Below are positions 41,132-52,402 of a stretch of 64,000 nucleotides of DNA, piece by piece. Within the stretch, counting starts at the first letter, position 1. Each line of letters opens with the position of its first letter. Below the pieces are notes generated by a model. That model did no database searches and was not told where the DNA came from. It worked only from the letters and a program-made list of their open reading frames with translations. Origin of the DNA: Pseudomonadota bacterium (GTDB lineage: Bacteria; Desulfobacterota; Binatia; Binatales; Binataceae); assembly GCA_021325025.1 (NCBI GenBank), contig JAJPHZ010000014.1, positions 26,872 through 90,871 of the forward strand, read 5' to 3'. The translations under genes and the position numbers were made by a program.

Positions 41132-41924
41132 TCAGAGGGCGGCGTTGCGCGGAGTCGATGCCATCTCGGACAGCGCCGCAACTACATCGTGCGGCGACGC
41201 GACGCGGTAGCGCGCCCAACTTGGGCGAGGTTGAGCGCTGACCTTGACCGTAACTCCAGCGTCGCGCAAAACGAAAAAGGCGTCCTCGTCGGTGGCGTCG
41301 TCGCCGAAGTAAACCGCCAACCGCTCCCGGCCCTCATCGCGCATCAGCGCCCTTACCGCCTGACCCTTGTTGGCCTGATGTGGCAGCGCTTCGATTACCA
41401 TCTTGCCTTCGGTGACCTTGAGCGTTGGCAGGTGCTCGCGCACGAACTCCGCCAGACGCATCCTGATGCTCAAGGCTGGGCCGGGATCGGCCAATCGGTA
41501 ATGCAGCGCGACGCTGAAGCCCTTGTCCTCGACGACGAAACCTGCCGCTTCGGGAACATTGGCGCACAGCCAGCGCCTGATCGCATCGAGCGCGGGTGTG
41601 AACAGCGCCGGATCCACCGCGGGGCGGATGCCGCCGCCGGGTTCCATCAATTCCAACCCATGATTGCCGACGAAGGTGACGCCGCCGCGCACCCCAAGCA
41701 TCCGCATCAGCTCCTTTAGCTGACGCCCGCTGATCACCACGACACGGAAGCGCTCCGCACACACTGCTAGCTTGCCGATCAGGTCGCGCACGCCCGCTAC
41801 CGGCTGTGCATTGCGAATGTCGGGCGTGATTTCGGAAATAGTGCCGTCGTAGTCCAGGAACAGGATGAGTTTGTGGCCGGCAGCCAGGCGGGCAAGCAGG
41901 CCGGCCGGCAGCGGCAGTGGAATC

Positions 41925-41944
<20 letters not shown>
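41132..41944 (-). CDS. otsB: Trehalose-6-phosphate phosphatase
   Basis: A 270-residue HAD-superfamily phosphatase. The nucleophile motif is LFLDYDGTISEITP, followed by VVVISGRQLKEL, GNHGLELM, the lysine region NKGQAVRAL and the acidic motif YFGDDATDEDAF. It removes phosphate from trehalose-6-phosphate made by OtsA, encoded just upstream and overlapping by 20 nt from ATG 41944. Together they make trehalose, an osmotic and desiccation protectant. Confidence 0.94.
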
Positions 41945-43400
<1,456 letters not shown>

Positions 43401-43622
43401 CGCGAACCCCCGGCACGCTGCCATCAGCGCGGGCTGATCAGGTGAATCGGAGAAAGCGGTCAACCACGGAAGGGATAATACCGCAGTAGGTCAGTGTAGT
43501 CTCTCCGCCCGCCGATGGCAATGAAAAATCAGCACGCGAGCGGGTCGGACAGGATGAGCTGGACGCAGCCTGGCCAATGCGCGCAGGCGCGCCGCGCTGG
43601 CGAAGCGAGCGGAGGTCAAAAT

Positions 43623-43653
43623 GCCGTCCGGCCCGGCTTGCGGACCGGACGGC
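43623..43653 (-). terminator. Intrinsic terminator of the peroxiredoxin gene
   Basis: GCCGTCCGG (43623-43631) and CCGGACGGC (43645-43653) are perfect 9-base inverted arms. On the minus strand the stem is followed by ATTTTG. It lies 19 nt past the prx stop. Confidence 0.7.
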
Positions 43654-43671
43654 GGTGGAAACCCGAAACTA

Positions 43672-44310
<639 letters not shown>

Positions 44311-44389
44311 CTGTCTTTCCTCCCGTAGCGATCGTGGCCCGGGCCTCCGTCACAATGGCGTCCCGGGTCCGAATCATCTTTTGTGGCGA

Positions 44390-44422
44390 AACATAACTTA
44401 CATGACTCACTAAGTCAACTAT
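44390..44422 (-). promoter_or_regulatory. Peroxiredoxin promoter with an IscR/Rrf2-like operator
   Basis: On the minus strand TTGACT (44418-44413) and TATGTT (44395-44390) are spaced by 17 bases. Overlapping them, 44422-44398 reads ATAGTTGACT-TAGTG-AGTCATGTAA. This matches most positions of the type 1 IscR consensus (ATAnnnGACT...AGTCnnnTAT), including the perfect TGACT/AGTCA dyad. A repressor bound there would cover the -35 box. Confidence 0.55.
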
Positions 44423-44489
44423 TGCTCGCCCCTACTCACCCTAAGATGCGGCCGAGGGCGGCCGTTGTCCAGCAGGCTGGTTCGGGACG

Positions 44490-44597
44490 CTAAGCGCGCC
44501 TGCGCTTTTGACCGCGCGCCTCGCGGCGGCGCGCACGCAGCCGCTTTTCGCGCCGCTTGCGGCGGCGCTTGATTTCCTTTTGCCGTTCACTTGCCAT
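44490..44597 (-). CDS. Small highly basic protein
   Basis: A 35-residue peptide, starting MASERQKEIKRRRKRREKR and rich in Arg and Lys to the end. ATG 44597 overlaps the end of the exported-protein gene by 11 nt and has GGGGAG about 10 nt upstream. The composition suggests RNA or ribosome association. Similar very small KRRRKRREK proteins occur in diverse bacteria as hypothetical proteins. It is too short for a domain call. Confidence 0.5.
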   Translation of the reverse strand: MASERQKEIKRRRKRREKRLRARRREARGQKRRRA

Positions 44598-45408
44598 TGG
44601 CTGATTTCTCCCCGTCAAGCGCCACCTGCCGCTCGACCTTTTGACCCGATTCCAGATGTACCGACCGCTCCATTGTGTAGGGCCGTCCCCGGCCAGTCAG
44701 GTTCTCTACGTAAATGTCATAGTCGCCCGCGTCAAGGCTGAAGCGATGCTCGGTGCCGGGCGCGCTGACCGCGGTCTGCTTCTGGGTCCCGGCTTGATAG
44801 ATCACTACGCGCGTGCCCTGGTCGACCGGCGCCTTGGAAATGCTGGTGCGCACGATCAGTTCGGCCGGCGCTTGCTCCTTGAACTCCAGGCTCTTGCGAT
44901 GGCCCGGCTGCAGCGCCACCTCATGCCACAGGTAGCCCTGCGGCGGAACGTCCACCTTGACGTCGACCTGCGTGGGCGCGAACAGCATCTTGTCGCCGCT
45001 TAGAAACTCGGCCAGCTTGCGATGGGGCGGCGCGGCGTCGGTCACCGTCACCGCGTAGCCCGGTTCGGCGCCGCTGAGGCTGCGGGCCGATACGCTGAGC
45101 ACCGCGACGTTGGTGATCAGGACCGTGTGAACCCGGCCCGCTTCGACCAACACACCCTCGCGCACGATTGTGCCGCCTACGACCGGCAGCACCAGCCTGT
45201 AGGTGCCGGCCGGCAACTCCACGCTGGCGCCCGGCGTCACCTCGCCCGCCTTGCTGCCGTCGGCGGCAAAAATCTGCGCGGTAGGTTTTGCGCCCGCGCC
45301 CAGTTCGTCAAGCACGTCCAGCTTGAGCCTGCCGCGCTGCGCGCCGAAGGCGGCGGAGCACAGCATGCCGAGCATGAACAGAAATAGCGGGGTCAGCCGC
45401 AAGCGCAT
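44587..45408 (-). CDS. Exported protein of unknown function
   Basis: A 273-residue protein with a Sec signal peptide (LTPLFLFMLGMLCSAAFG, cleaved near residue 22). It then has several all-beta modules of the carboxypeptidase-regulatory or PEGA-like kind: VELPAGTYRLVLPVVGG, TEHRFSLDAGDYDIYVENL. Such repeats bind or present on the cell surface, but no catalytic motif is seen. Its stop overlaps the small basic ORF. Probable location: periplasm or surface. Confidence 0.7.
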   Translation of the reverse strand: MRLRLTPLFLFMLGMLCSAAFGAQRGRLKLDVLDELGAGAKPTAQIFAADGSKAGEVTPGASVELPAGTYRLVLPVVGGTIVREGVLVEAGRVHTVLITNVAVLSVSARSLSGAEPGYAVTVTDAAPPHRKLAEFLSGDKMLFAPTQVDVKVDVPPQGYLWHEVALQPGHRKSLEFKEQAPAELIVRTSISKAPVDQGTRVVIYQAGTQKQTAVSAPGTEHRFSLDAGDYDIYVENLTGRGRPYTMERSVHLESGQKVERQVALDGEKSANGK

Positions 45409-45585
45409 CGCTCGTCAATCATAGAGGCGGCGTATCGCCAGCGCCACACCAGATTGCTGGATGGTCGGGAAATAAGGAACCGGTACGGGGGCCGGCGCGG
45501 CGAAAGATGACACGGGGGCGAAATTCCGCTTGAAGCGCCGCATCGCGCCGCGCTACAAAGCCTTCGTCAACAAGGAGTCGCGGCG

Positions 45586-47325
45586 ATGGCGAGAGTCAGC
45601 GTTGAGAAGGATATATCGGTTCCGATGCGCGACGGCGTGGTGCTCAAGGGCGACCTCTACCGGCCCGACAGCAACCAGCGGCTGCCGGTGTTGCTCAATC
45701 GCACCCCGTACGGCAAGGGCGGCCCGCTGCTGGCCACGGTGATGGACCCGATCCGCGCCGCGGCGCATGGCTACAACGTCTTGATCGTGGACTGCCGCGG
45801 GCGCTTCAACTCCGAAGGCGTATGGAACTGCTTTACGGTCGAACCGCACGACGGCTACGACACGATCGAATGGGCGGCGCACCAGCCGTGGGCCAACGGC
45901 GCGGTCGGCACCTTCGGTCCCTCCTACATGGGCGCCACGCAATGGCTGGCGGCGACCGCCGTGCCGCCCAGCCTCAAGGCGATGGTGCCGAGCATCACCG
46001 CCTCCAACTACCACGACGGATGGACCTACCAGGGCGGTGCGTTCGCGCTCGGCTTCAACGTCAGTTGGACGATGTCGTCGCTGGCGCCCGACCGTCTGAT
46101 GCGCGAGCGCAAAAACAATCCCGCCGCCGCCGCCGAGTTGGGCGAGGTGCTCGCCGGCATCGACGACATGCGCAAATGGATGGAGAAGACGCCGCTTAAG
46201 AGCTACGAACTGTTCCGGCACGGCGCGCCGTTTTTCTTTGAATGGCTGGAGCATCCGAGCTACGACTCCTACTGGCAGAAGATCGACATCGAGAATTACC
46301 ACGACAAGATCAACGTGCCGGCGCTCAACTTCGGTGGATGGTACGACATCTTTCAGGGCGGAACCATCCGCAACTACACCGGGATGCGCGCGCACGGCGG
46401 CAGCGCCGCGGCGCGCGAGGGCGCGCGGCTGCTGATGGGTCCGTGGGCACACATGCTCCCGCTGGGCAACCTGGTGGGCGAGGTCGATTACGGCTACCGC
46501 GCCGCGTCGGTCTCGGTGGACCTCGACGGCCATGCACTGAAATTCTTCGACCGCCATCTCAAGGGCATCGACAAGGACACCGAACTGCCGCCCGTCAAGC
46601 TGTTCGTGATGGGCCTCAACCGGTGGCGCGAGGAGAACGAATGGCCGCTGGCGCGCACCCGCTGGCAGCGCTACTACCTGCACAGCCGCGGCCGCGCCAA
46701 CAGCGCCGCCGGCGACGGCGCGCTGTCGAGCGAAGCGCCCGGTCATGAACCGCCTGACGCGTTTCTCTACAATCCGCTCGATCCCGTGCCGACCCGCGGC
46801 GGCGGCCTGTGCTGCTACGCCGCCGTGGTGCCCGGCGGCGCCTACGACCAGAGCGCCATCGAAGCGCGCTCCGACGTGCTGGTCTACACTACCGAGCCGC
46901 TGGCCGAGGAGGTCGAAGTGGTGGGACCGGTCAGCCTGACGCTGTACGCGTCATCCTCGGCGCCGGACACCGACTTCACCGCCAAGCTGGTGGATGTGGA
47001 TGAATGCGGATGCCTGGCGCGCAACCTGACCGACGGCATCATCCGCGCCCGCTACCGCGAATCGCGCTCCCATCCGGTGCTGCTCACGCCCGGCAAGGTC
47101 TACGAGTACACCATCGACATGTGGTCGACGGCCAACGTCTTCAAAAAGGGCCATCGCATTCGGCTGGAAATTAGCTCGAGCAACTTCCCGCGCTTCGACC
47201 GCAATCCCAACACCGGGCACGACCTGTTCGCCGACGCCGAAACCCGCCCGGCCCTGCAAACCGTCCTGCACCAAAGCGGGATGGCGTCGTACCTGACGCT
47301 GCCGGTGATCCCGGCTTCAGACTAA
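45586..47325 (+). CDS. CocE/NonD family hydrolase
   Basis: A 579-residue serine hydrolase of the cocaine esterase / X-Pro dipeptidyl-peptidase S15 type. The N-terminal alpha/beta core has DISVPMRDGVVLKGDLYRP, LLNRTPYGKG and the nucleophile elbow GTFGPSYMGATQW (GxSxxG). A C-terminal jelly-roll region (VVGPVSLTLYASSSAPDTDF) is characteristic. The acidic and His members of the triad lie in the expected later core (GGWYDIF, then GPWAHML). AAGGAG lies upstream of ATG 45586. It faces the minus-strand catabolic block and ends in a hairpin terminator. Esters or amides of xenobiotics are plausible substrates. Confidence 0.9.
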   Translation: MARVSVEKDISVPMRDGVVLKGDLYRPDSNQRLPVLLNRTPYGKGGPLLATVMDPIRAAAHGYNVLIVDCRGRFNSEGVWNCFTVEPHDGYDTIEWAAHQPWANGAVGTFGPSYMGATQWLAATAVPPSLKAMVPSITASNYHDGWTYQGGAFALGFNVSWTMSSLAPDRLMRERKNNPAAAAELGEVLAGIDDMRKWMEKTPLKSYELFRHGAPFFFEWLEHPSYDSYWQKIDIENYHDKINVPALNFGGWYDIFQGGTIRNYTGMRAHGGSAAAREGARLLMGPWAHMLPLGNLVGEVDYGYRAASVSVDLDGHALKFFDRHLKGIDKDTELPPVKLFVMGLNRWREENEWPLARTRWQRYYLHSRGRANSAAGDGALSSEAPGHEPPDAFLYNPLDPVPTRGGGLCCYAAVVPGGAYDQSAIEARSDVLVYTTEPLAEEVEVVGPVSLTLYASSSAPDTDFTAKLVDVDECGCLARNLTDGIIRARYRESRSHPVLLTPGKVYEYTIDMWSTANVFKKGHRIRLEISSSNFPRFDRNPNTGHDLFADAETRPALQTVLHQSGMASYLTLPVIPASD

Positions 47326-47389
47326 CGGCGTCGCACGGCGCAAAGGGCGACCCTGCCCGTCATCGGCGCGCAAGCGTTTCCTGCCCGCC

Positions 47390-47407
47390 CCACCGCGGGG
47401 TGGTTTT
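47390..47407 (+). terminator. Intrinsic terminator after the CocE/NonD gene
   Basis: CCACC (47390-47394) and GGTGG (47399-47403) form a stem with a GCGG loop, followed immediately by TTTT, 64 nt past the stop. Confidence 0.6.
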
Positions 47408-47458
47408 GCCGCCGCATCCGCGGGCCTCCGCGTAGCGTCTTGGGAGCGGGGTGGCCCA

Positions 47459-47581
47459 GTGCTTCGTTGGACCCTGATTACGGGTCTGTTGGCGCTGTTG
47501 GCTGCGCCGATTGCGGCCGCTAAGACCCGCGCCGCGGTGCGAACGTGGGCCGCACTCAAATCGGCGGTGTGCGGATGCTAA
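47459..47581 (+). CDS. Possible short exported peptide
   Basis: A 40-residue frame from GTG 47459 (GGGAGCGGGG upstream) reads as a hydrophobic N-terminal segment (TLITGLLALLAAPIAAAK) and a short tail ending in CGC. The signal-like beginning is the only support. It overlaps the convergent stop of the LLM gene by 4 nt. It may be chance. Confidence 0.2.
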   Translation: MLRWTLITGLLALLAAPIAAAKTRAAVRTWAALKSAVCGC

Positions 47582-48459
47582 CGTGGGGCGAGTGCCTCGA
47601 AGGTGCGCTCATCCATTAGCGGGACGCCGGCGGCGGGTGCGCCGACCGCCAGGGGCAGGATGCAGATGTGGTTGGCGCCGGCTTTGAACTGCTGGTCGAG
47701 GGCCTGGCGCAACTGCGCCTCCGTGCCCCATGCCAGCAGCGCATCGACCAGCCGGTCGCTGCCTCCCCCGGAGAGGTCCTCCTCGGTAAAGCCCAGCGAG
47801 CGCACGCTGTTGGCGTAGTTGGGCAGACGCATATAGAAGCTGAACATCGAGCGGCCGGCGGCGCGCGCCCTGGCCGCGTCGGTCTCCAGCAGCATCTTTT
47901 GGATCACGTAAATCTTCTTGTCCGGACCCAGCGCCGCGCGCACGCGCGCAGTCAGCTCCGGCGTGCCGTTGGTGATGATCGCGCCGTCGGTCTGCGCGGC
48001 CAGCGCCAGCATCTTCGGCATCAGCGCGGCCAGCAGCACCGGCGGCTCCTGCGCAAGCCGGGGTCCCAGAAACGGCGCCGCCCGCATCTTCTCGACGTAC
48101 TCGCACATGAAGCGGTACGGCTTTTCGTAATGCATCCCGTAGCGGTTGATGAACGGCTTGTGGCTGGCGCCCATGGACAGGATGAAACGATTGTCGAACA
48201 ACCCCGCCAGCGTGCGCGCTGCATTCATCATCGTCGCCGGCTGCCGCTTCCAGACGATCGCCACGCTCAGCCCGACCTTGATCCGCTGCGTTTGGCTCAA
48301 CAGCAATGACGCCATCGCGAACGGATCGCGCCCCACAACCAATTCGCCGATCCACAACGACGCGTAGCCCAGTCGTTCCGCCTTGCGCACCATCGCGGCG
48401 GCCTGCGCCGCGCTCAGATTTTCAACCGGACATACGACCCCGATGCCCTGTGCTTCCAT
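47578..48459 (-). CDS. LLM-class flavin-dependent oxidoreductase
   Basis: A 293-residue bacterial luciferase-like protein (TIM barrel, F420 or FMN). LGYASLWIGELVVGRDPF is typical, as is the VGLSVAIVWKRQP region. It belongs to the nine-gene minus-strand block and is separated from the second LLM gene by only a few bases. ATG 48459 is preferred over GTG 48474. The substrate is unknown; the family oxidises alkanes, alkanesulfonates and aminopolycarboxylates, or reduces F420-linked substrates. Confidence 0.87.
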   Translation of the reverse strand: MEAQGIGVVCPVENLSAAQAAAMVRKAERLGYASLWIGELVVGRDPFAMASLLLSQTQRIKVGLSVAIVWKRQPATMMNAARTLAGLFDNRFILSMGASHKPFINRYGMHYEKPYRFMCEYVEKMRAAPFLGPRLAQEPPVLLAALMPKMLALAAQTDGAIITNGTPELTARVRAALGPDKKIYVIQKMLLETDAARARAAGRSMFSFYMRLPNYANSVRSLGFTEEDLSGGGSDRLVDALLAWGTEAQLRQALDQQFKAGANHICILPLAVGAPAAGVPLMDERTFEALAPR

Positions 48460-48476
48460 CCCGATAATTCCCACGA

Positions 48477-49358
48477 TCAGCGAAGATACGCCTTGGCCAG
48501 TGATTCGAGTTCGCGCTCGGCCACGTCGGGAGCAAAGGGTGGCGGGAAGAGTACCAGCCGCGTTGCGCCCGCCTGGCGGTATTGCTCGACGGTGTGACGT
48601 CCCTCCTTCAGTCCCGCCGGCGAAAACAGGGTGATGTCCATCGTGGTGAAGTCGCGTCCGGCTTGCTCGCAGAGCTTCTTCAAAATGGACACCCCCTGCG
48701 CCAGTTGATCGGGATTAAGCCCGAGCGGAGCCCAGCCGTCGCCGATGGTTGCCGTGTCTTTGAGCGCGCGCTCGGGCCGGAAGCCGCCCTGCATCCCGCC
48801 CGCGCCAATCAGTATCGGCGGATGCGGCTTTTGCATCGGCTTGGGAAAGCAATAAACGGGCGGGAACTTCACGAATCTGCCCTCGAAGCTGGCTTCCTCT
48901 TTGGTCCACAGCTCCTTCATCGCCCGCACGCACTCGCGCGTCATCGGCCATCGGCGGCGAAAGTCCACGCCCATCACGGCCGATTCCTCGGCCAGCCATC
49001 CGGCGCCGATTCCGAAAATCAGTCTGCCCTTGGAGTACAGGTCGAGCGTGGCAACCTCCTTGGCGAGCAGCAGCGGCGGGCGCTCGGGAACCAGGCAGAT
49101 ACCGGTGCCGAGCTTCAACCGGCTGGTGGCGGCGGCCGCGAACGACAGCGAAACAAACAGGTCGGAGATACGGCACAGCACTTCGGGGCTCTTGCCGTCG
49201 GGCACCCTGCGGCTACCGTCGGCACGGGTGTAGTGCGTCGGCACGACGGGATGTTCCGCCAAAAACAGCGACTCGAATCCCAGCGCCTCGCATTTCCGCG
49301 CCAGCGGTCCCGGCTCGACGGTCGTTTCCGCAACAAAATTCAGGATGCCGATCTTCAT
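48477..49358 (-). CDS. LLM-class flavin-dependent oxidoreductase
   Basis: A 293-residue luciferase-like enzyme. CEALGFESLFLAEHPVVPTHY near the N-terminus and GRLIFGIGAGWLAEE, RPPLLLAKEVATLD and PILIGAGGMQGG are typical of the F420-dependent group of the family, so a deazaflavin cofactor is possible. It is the partner of the LLM gene immediately downstream. Two tandem LLM enzymes next to a fumarylacetoacetate-type aldolase (HpcH) and a cupin suggest a multistep oxidation pathway. That pathway is an inference. Confidence 0.88.
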   Translation of the reverse strand: MKIGILNFVAETTVEPGPLARKCEALGFESLFLAEHPVVPTHYTRADGSRRVPDGKSPEVLCRISDLFVSLSFAAAATSRLKLGTGICLVPERPPLLLAKEVATLDLYSKGRLIFGIGAGWLAEESAVMGVDFRRRWPMTRECVRAMKELWTKEEASFEGRFVKFPPVYCFPKPMQKPHPPILIGAGGMQGGFRPERALKDTATIGDGWAPLGLNPDQLAQGVSILKKLCEQAGRDFTTMDITLFSPAGLKEGRHTVEQYRQAGATRLVLFPPPFAPDVAERELESLAKAYLR

Positions 49359-49385
49359 CCGATGCTCCCGACGGCACAGCCCCGT

Positions 49386-50171
49386 CTATTTTTTCACGTC
49401 CCGCAGCCGGTTGACGGCCTGCTCGACGGCGCTGCGAATAAAGCCCAGCGTGCTGCCGAACAGGAGTAGACGGGCGCCAGCGTCGATCGCCGGCTTGAAG
49501 GCATCGAGCGTAAACGGCACGTCCATGATGTATATGCCGCGCTCGCCGCACAGCTTGCGCACCTTCGCCTTCGCCTCCTGCACCGCCGGATGGTTGAACT
49601 GGCCGATAAAGCCGTAGCTTTGGGCAAGGTCGGCGAAGCCGACGATCACAAAGTCGATACCGGCGGGAAGCATGCGGTCGAGATTTTCCACCGCCTCCTT
49701 GGTCTCGATATTGACGCCCAGCATCAGATGCTCGTTGGCCCACGCCGCGCCCGCCGCCATGTCGCTGACGTTTTGGAAATTGGCGCCGCCGTTTTGGCCC
49801 ATCGCCCATCCGCGTCGGCCCTCGGGATGATATCTAGCCAGTTCGATCAACCGATGGATCTCGGCCGGCTCCCTGACATGGGGCAGCAGCAGGCAATTGG
49901 CGCCGTTGTCGAGCAGGCGCGTAACGTAGGCGTACTGAAGGTCGGGGATGCGGATCATCGGCGTGATGCCAGCGGCGTGGGCGTGCAGCAGCAAATCCAC
50001 GGCCGTCTCCAGGTTGAGCGGACCGTGCTCGAGGTCGATGAAGACGAAATCCGCGCCTGCCGCGGCGATGTTGTAGATGGTGTCGGGGTCACGGGTCGAT
50101 GCGAACCCGGTTCCAAGCGCCACCGCGCCACTTTGCAGCAGCTTCTTGAGCTTGTTCTCGCGCAGGTTCAT
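49386..50171 (-). CDS. HpcH/HpaI-family aldolase
   Basis: A 261-residue class II aldolase of the 4-hydroxy-2-oxoheptanedioate aldolase / citrate-lyase-like family. It has ALGTGFASTRDPDTIYNIAAAGADFVFIDLEHGPL, the metal-binding acidic residue in GVNIETKEAVEN, and LLPHVREPAE. These enzymes split a 2-oxo acid from a hydroxyketone in aromatic and xenobiotic ring-cleavage routes. It sits in the minus-strand block between the cupin and the LLM pair. Confidence 0.9.
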   Translation of the reverse strand: MNLRENKLKKLLQSGAVALGTGFASTRDPDTIYNIAAAGADFVFIDLEHGPLNLETAVDLLLHAHAAGITPMIRIPDLQYAYVTRLLDNGANCLLLPHVREPAEIHRLIELARYHPEGRRGWAMGQNGGANFQNVSDMAAGAAWANEHLMLGVNIETKEAVENLDRMLPAGIDFVIVGFADLAQSYGFIGQFNHPAVQEAKAKVRKLCGERGIYIMDVPFTLDAFKPAIDAGARLLLFGSTLGFIRSAVEQAVNRLRDVKK

Positions 50172-50388
50172 GTATTGGAGCTCCCTCCCACGTTAACCCT
50201 TTCCCAGGTCAGGGAGATGGCGCCAAAATGTATAGGCGTTTCTCTCACCTCGCCCGCGCCTGCGGACCTGTACGCAGGCGCGAGCCGACAGGGGTTGCTT
50301 GAGCGACTTGCATCCAAATCGCCCAGCGGACGAGAGCAAATGTATACCGCGAGCAGTCAAACCCTTCATCATAAACCGAGGTCTTTGC

Positions 50389-51075
50389 TCACCCCGGCTT
50401 GACCAGCTCGGCGCCGCCGCTGATGAACGCCAGGGCCGTAGCGCCGTTGCGGCTGGTCACCGTGTGCACGCATCAGTTGGGACGGTAGCTGAGATTGCCG
50501 GGCAGCACTTCGGCCCATTCGTCGGCATTGGAGCCTTCCAGCATGAAGATGATTTCGTCGCCCAGATGGCGATGCAGCGGAAGCTTGACGCCGGGATCGA
50601 ACCGGACCAGGTCGGCGCGGCGACGCGTCGCCTCGTCGCTCCACAGCGCCTTGCGCCGCATCCCGGGCGCCACTTCGGTCCACGGAATTTCGCTGGGCAC
50701 AACCACGCGCGAGCGCGGACCGTTGCCCAACTCGGCGGCTGGCTCCGCGCCACCGGTCAGCAGCGCCAGTACGGTCGCGCCGTTGGCGCTGGTCACCGTG
50801 TGCACGCAGCCTTGTGGGCGATGGCCGAAATCGCCGGCGCGCACGGTGCCGAATTCGTCCGAAATGGCGCCTTCGATCACATAGACCAGTTCGTCGCCGC
50901 GGTGGCGATGCAGCGCCAGGCGGGCGCCGGGCTCAAAACGCGTCAGCCGCAGCTCGCGCCCGGTGGCGGGATCGGACCACAGGATTTTCGCCTTCAGCGC
51001 GGGCGACATCGCCCGCCATTCGTGTTCGCCGGCCACGATCAGTTGTGAAGGGGGCGCCGATTTTTCCTCCGCCAT
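50389..51075 (-). pseudogene. Bicupin (ChrR-like) interrupted by in-frame TGA
   Basis: From ATG 51075 the frame encodes two tandem cupin domains. The first has HRHRGDELVYVIEGAISDEFG and RPQGCVHTVTS. The second has HRHLGDEIIFMLEGSNADEWA and then LSYRPN-TGA-CVHTVTSRNGATALAF, ending at 50389. The TGA (50473-50475) lies exactly where the first repeat has Gly (GGA to TGA, one base). Metal ligands (HxH and E) precede the TGA and are intact in both repeats; the final His of CVHTV in domain 2 is lost if translation stops there. No SECIS-like hairpin was found after this TGA. It is either a truncated functional protein of 200 residues or a mutated gene. Confidence 0.7.
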
Positions 51076-51177
51076 AACCTGATACTCCAGTTCCGTTGTG
51101 GCCCGCGCCAAAAAACCGGCGGGCGGTAGACTGTGACAATTTGTTGAGACGGACCCGGCCTCGCCCCCGCCGCGCGC

Positions 51178-52332
51178 TTAATTGGGCCGGATCGGATAGA
51201 GCTTGAGCGCGTTGTCCCACATGATCTTGCGCTTGCTGGACGCGGCAACGCCCGGCAGGCTCATCACTTCCGCCACCGCCCGGCTGTAATGGCGGCCTTC
51301 GGGATGGCCGAAGTCGGTGGCGACCACCAGGTTGTCGTCGCCAATCGCGTCGATTACCTGTTTGATGCCGGGGTCGTCGGGGTCGGCCGAGATGTAGCAC
51401 TGGCGCTGGAAATACTCCACCGGCGCCATTTTGAGCCCCGGGATGGGCAGGCCCTTGAAGCCGCCCTGCACCCCGGCCGCCAATCGGTACAGCCAGAACG
51501 CCACCCAGCCCGCGCCCGACTCCAGGTGCACGACGCGCAGCTTGGGATGGCGCTCCAGCACGCCGCCCATGATGAAGGCGGTGGCGGCCAGCATGTTGCC
51601 GATGCTGAAGGCGGCGATGCTCTCCGCCGTGCCCAGTCCGGGCAGGTAATGGTAGAGCATCAGGTCGCAGGCATTGAGCGCCCCGACGTGCACGCCGACG
51701 GGCACGTCGAGATCCGCGATCGTCGCCCATAACCGATCGTAGCAGGATTCATACAATCGGTGATCGCCGACCGGGACCGGGTTGATGTGGACCGCCTTGA
51801 AGCCCAGCTCCTTGACGCAGCGCGTCGCTTCGCGCCCCGCCTCCTCCGGGTCGCGCAGGTCCAGCGACCCGGCGCCGACCAGCCGGGGGCCCGCCTCGGA
51901 ACAGAAATCGTACAACCAGTTATTGTAGGCGCGCCGGTACGCCGCCGCGGCCGCCGCGCTCAGCGTCGGCGCCGCGCACGAATACAGCCCCGCGGTGGGG
52001 TACACCACCATGTAGTCGATCCCCACCCGCTCCATCGCGTCCACGTACGAGCTTGGCGGAAAGCCCTGGCGCGCATATTCGTCGTACGCCTCGCCCAGGC
52101 CGGGCATGATGATCGGGCTGCCGTGCACGCCCTCCAGCGGCATGTCATAACCGCCTACGCTGACGTCGTTGTAAAAGGCCAGGTCGGTCCTCTCGCCCCG
52201 GGAGGTCTGCTCGTAGTACCCGGTGTAGATGTGCGGCATCTCGGCGCGGAACTTGGGCTCCAGGTATCGCTCCCAAATGTCGTTGGGCTCCAGGATGTGA
52301 CTGTCGGCGTCAATGAATCTCACCCGGTCCAT
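51178..52332 (-). CDS. Amidohydrolase 2 family protein (ACMSD/decarboxylase-like)
   Basis: A 384-residue metal-dependent TIM-barrel protein of the amidohydrolase_2 family. DADSHILEPNDIWERYLEP provides the DxH metal motif; GVHVGALNAC and VVHLESGAGWVAFWLYRL supply the later His residues; ATDFGHPEG supplies the catalytic Asp. Related enzymes decarboxylate or hydrolyse aromatic acids (2-amino-3-carboxymuconate semialdehyde decarboxylase, salicylate-type decarboxylases). ATG 52332 has GGAGAAAG upstream. It is part of the catabolic block. Confidence 0.88.
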   Translation of the reverse strand: MDRVRFIDADSHILEPNDIWERYLEPKFRAEMPHIYTGYYEQTSRGERTDLAFYNDVSVGGYDMPLEGVHGSPIIMPGLGEAYDEYARQGFPPSSYVDAMERVGIDYMVVYPTAGLYSCAAPTLSAAAAAAYRRAYNNWLYDFCSEAGPRLVGAGSLDLRDPEEAGREATRCVKELGFKAVHINPVPVGDHRLYESCYDRLWATIADLDVPVGVHVGALNACDLMLYHYLPGLGTAESIAAFSIGNMLAATAFIMGGVLERHPKLRVVHLESGAGWVAFWLYRLAAGVQGGFKGLPIPGLKMAPVEYFQRQCYISADPDDPGIKQVIDAIGDDNLVVATDFGHPEGRHYSRAVAEVMSLPGVAASSKRKIMWDNALKLYPIRPN

Positions 52333-52402
52333 GATGCTTTCTCCTTCGCACCGATCCCTCACCCTTGGTTTAGTCAAACCGGTCCGCTCCATCAATGACC
52401 CT

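Noticed and set aside
50389..50475. Selenocysteine in the cupin
   Set aside because: The TGA aligns with Gly of the first repeat rather than Cys, and no SECIS-like hairpin with an early G follows.
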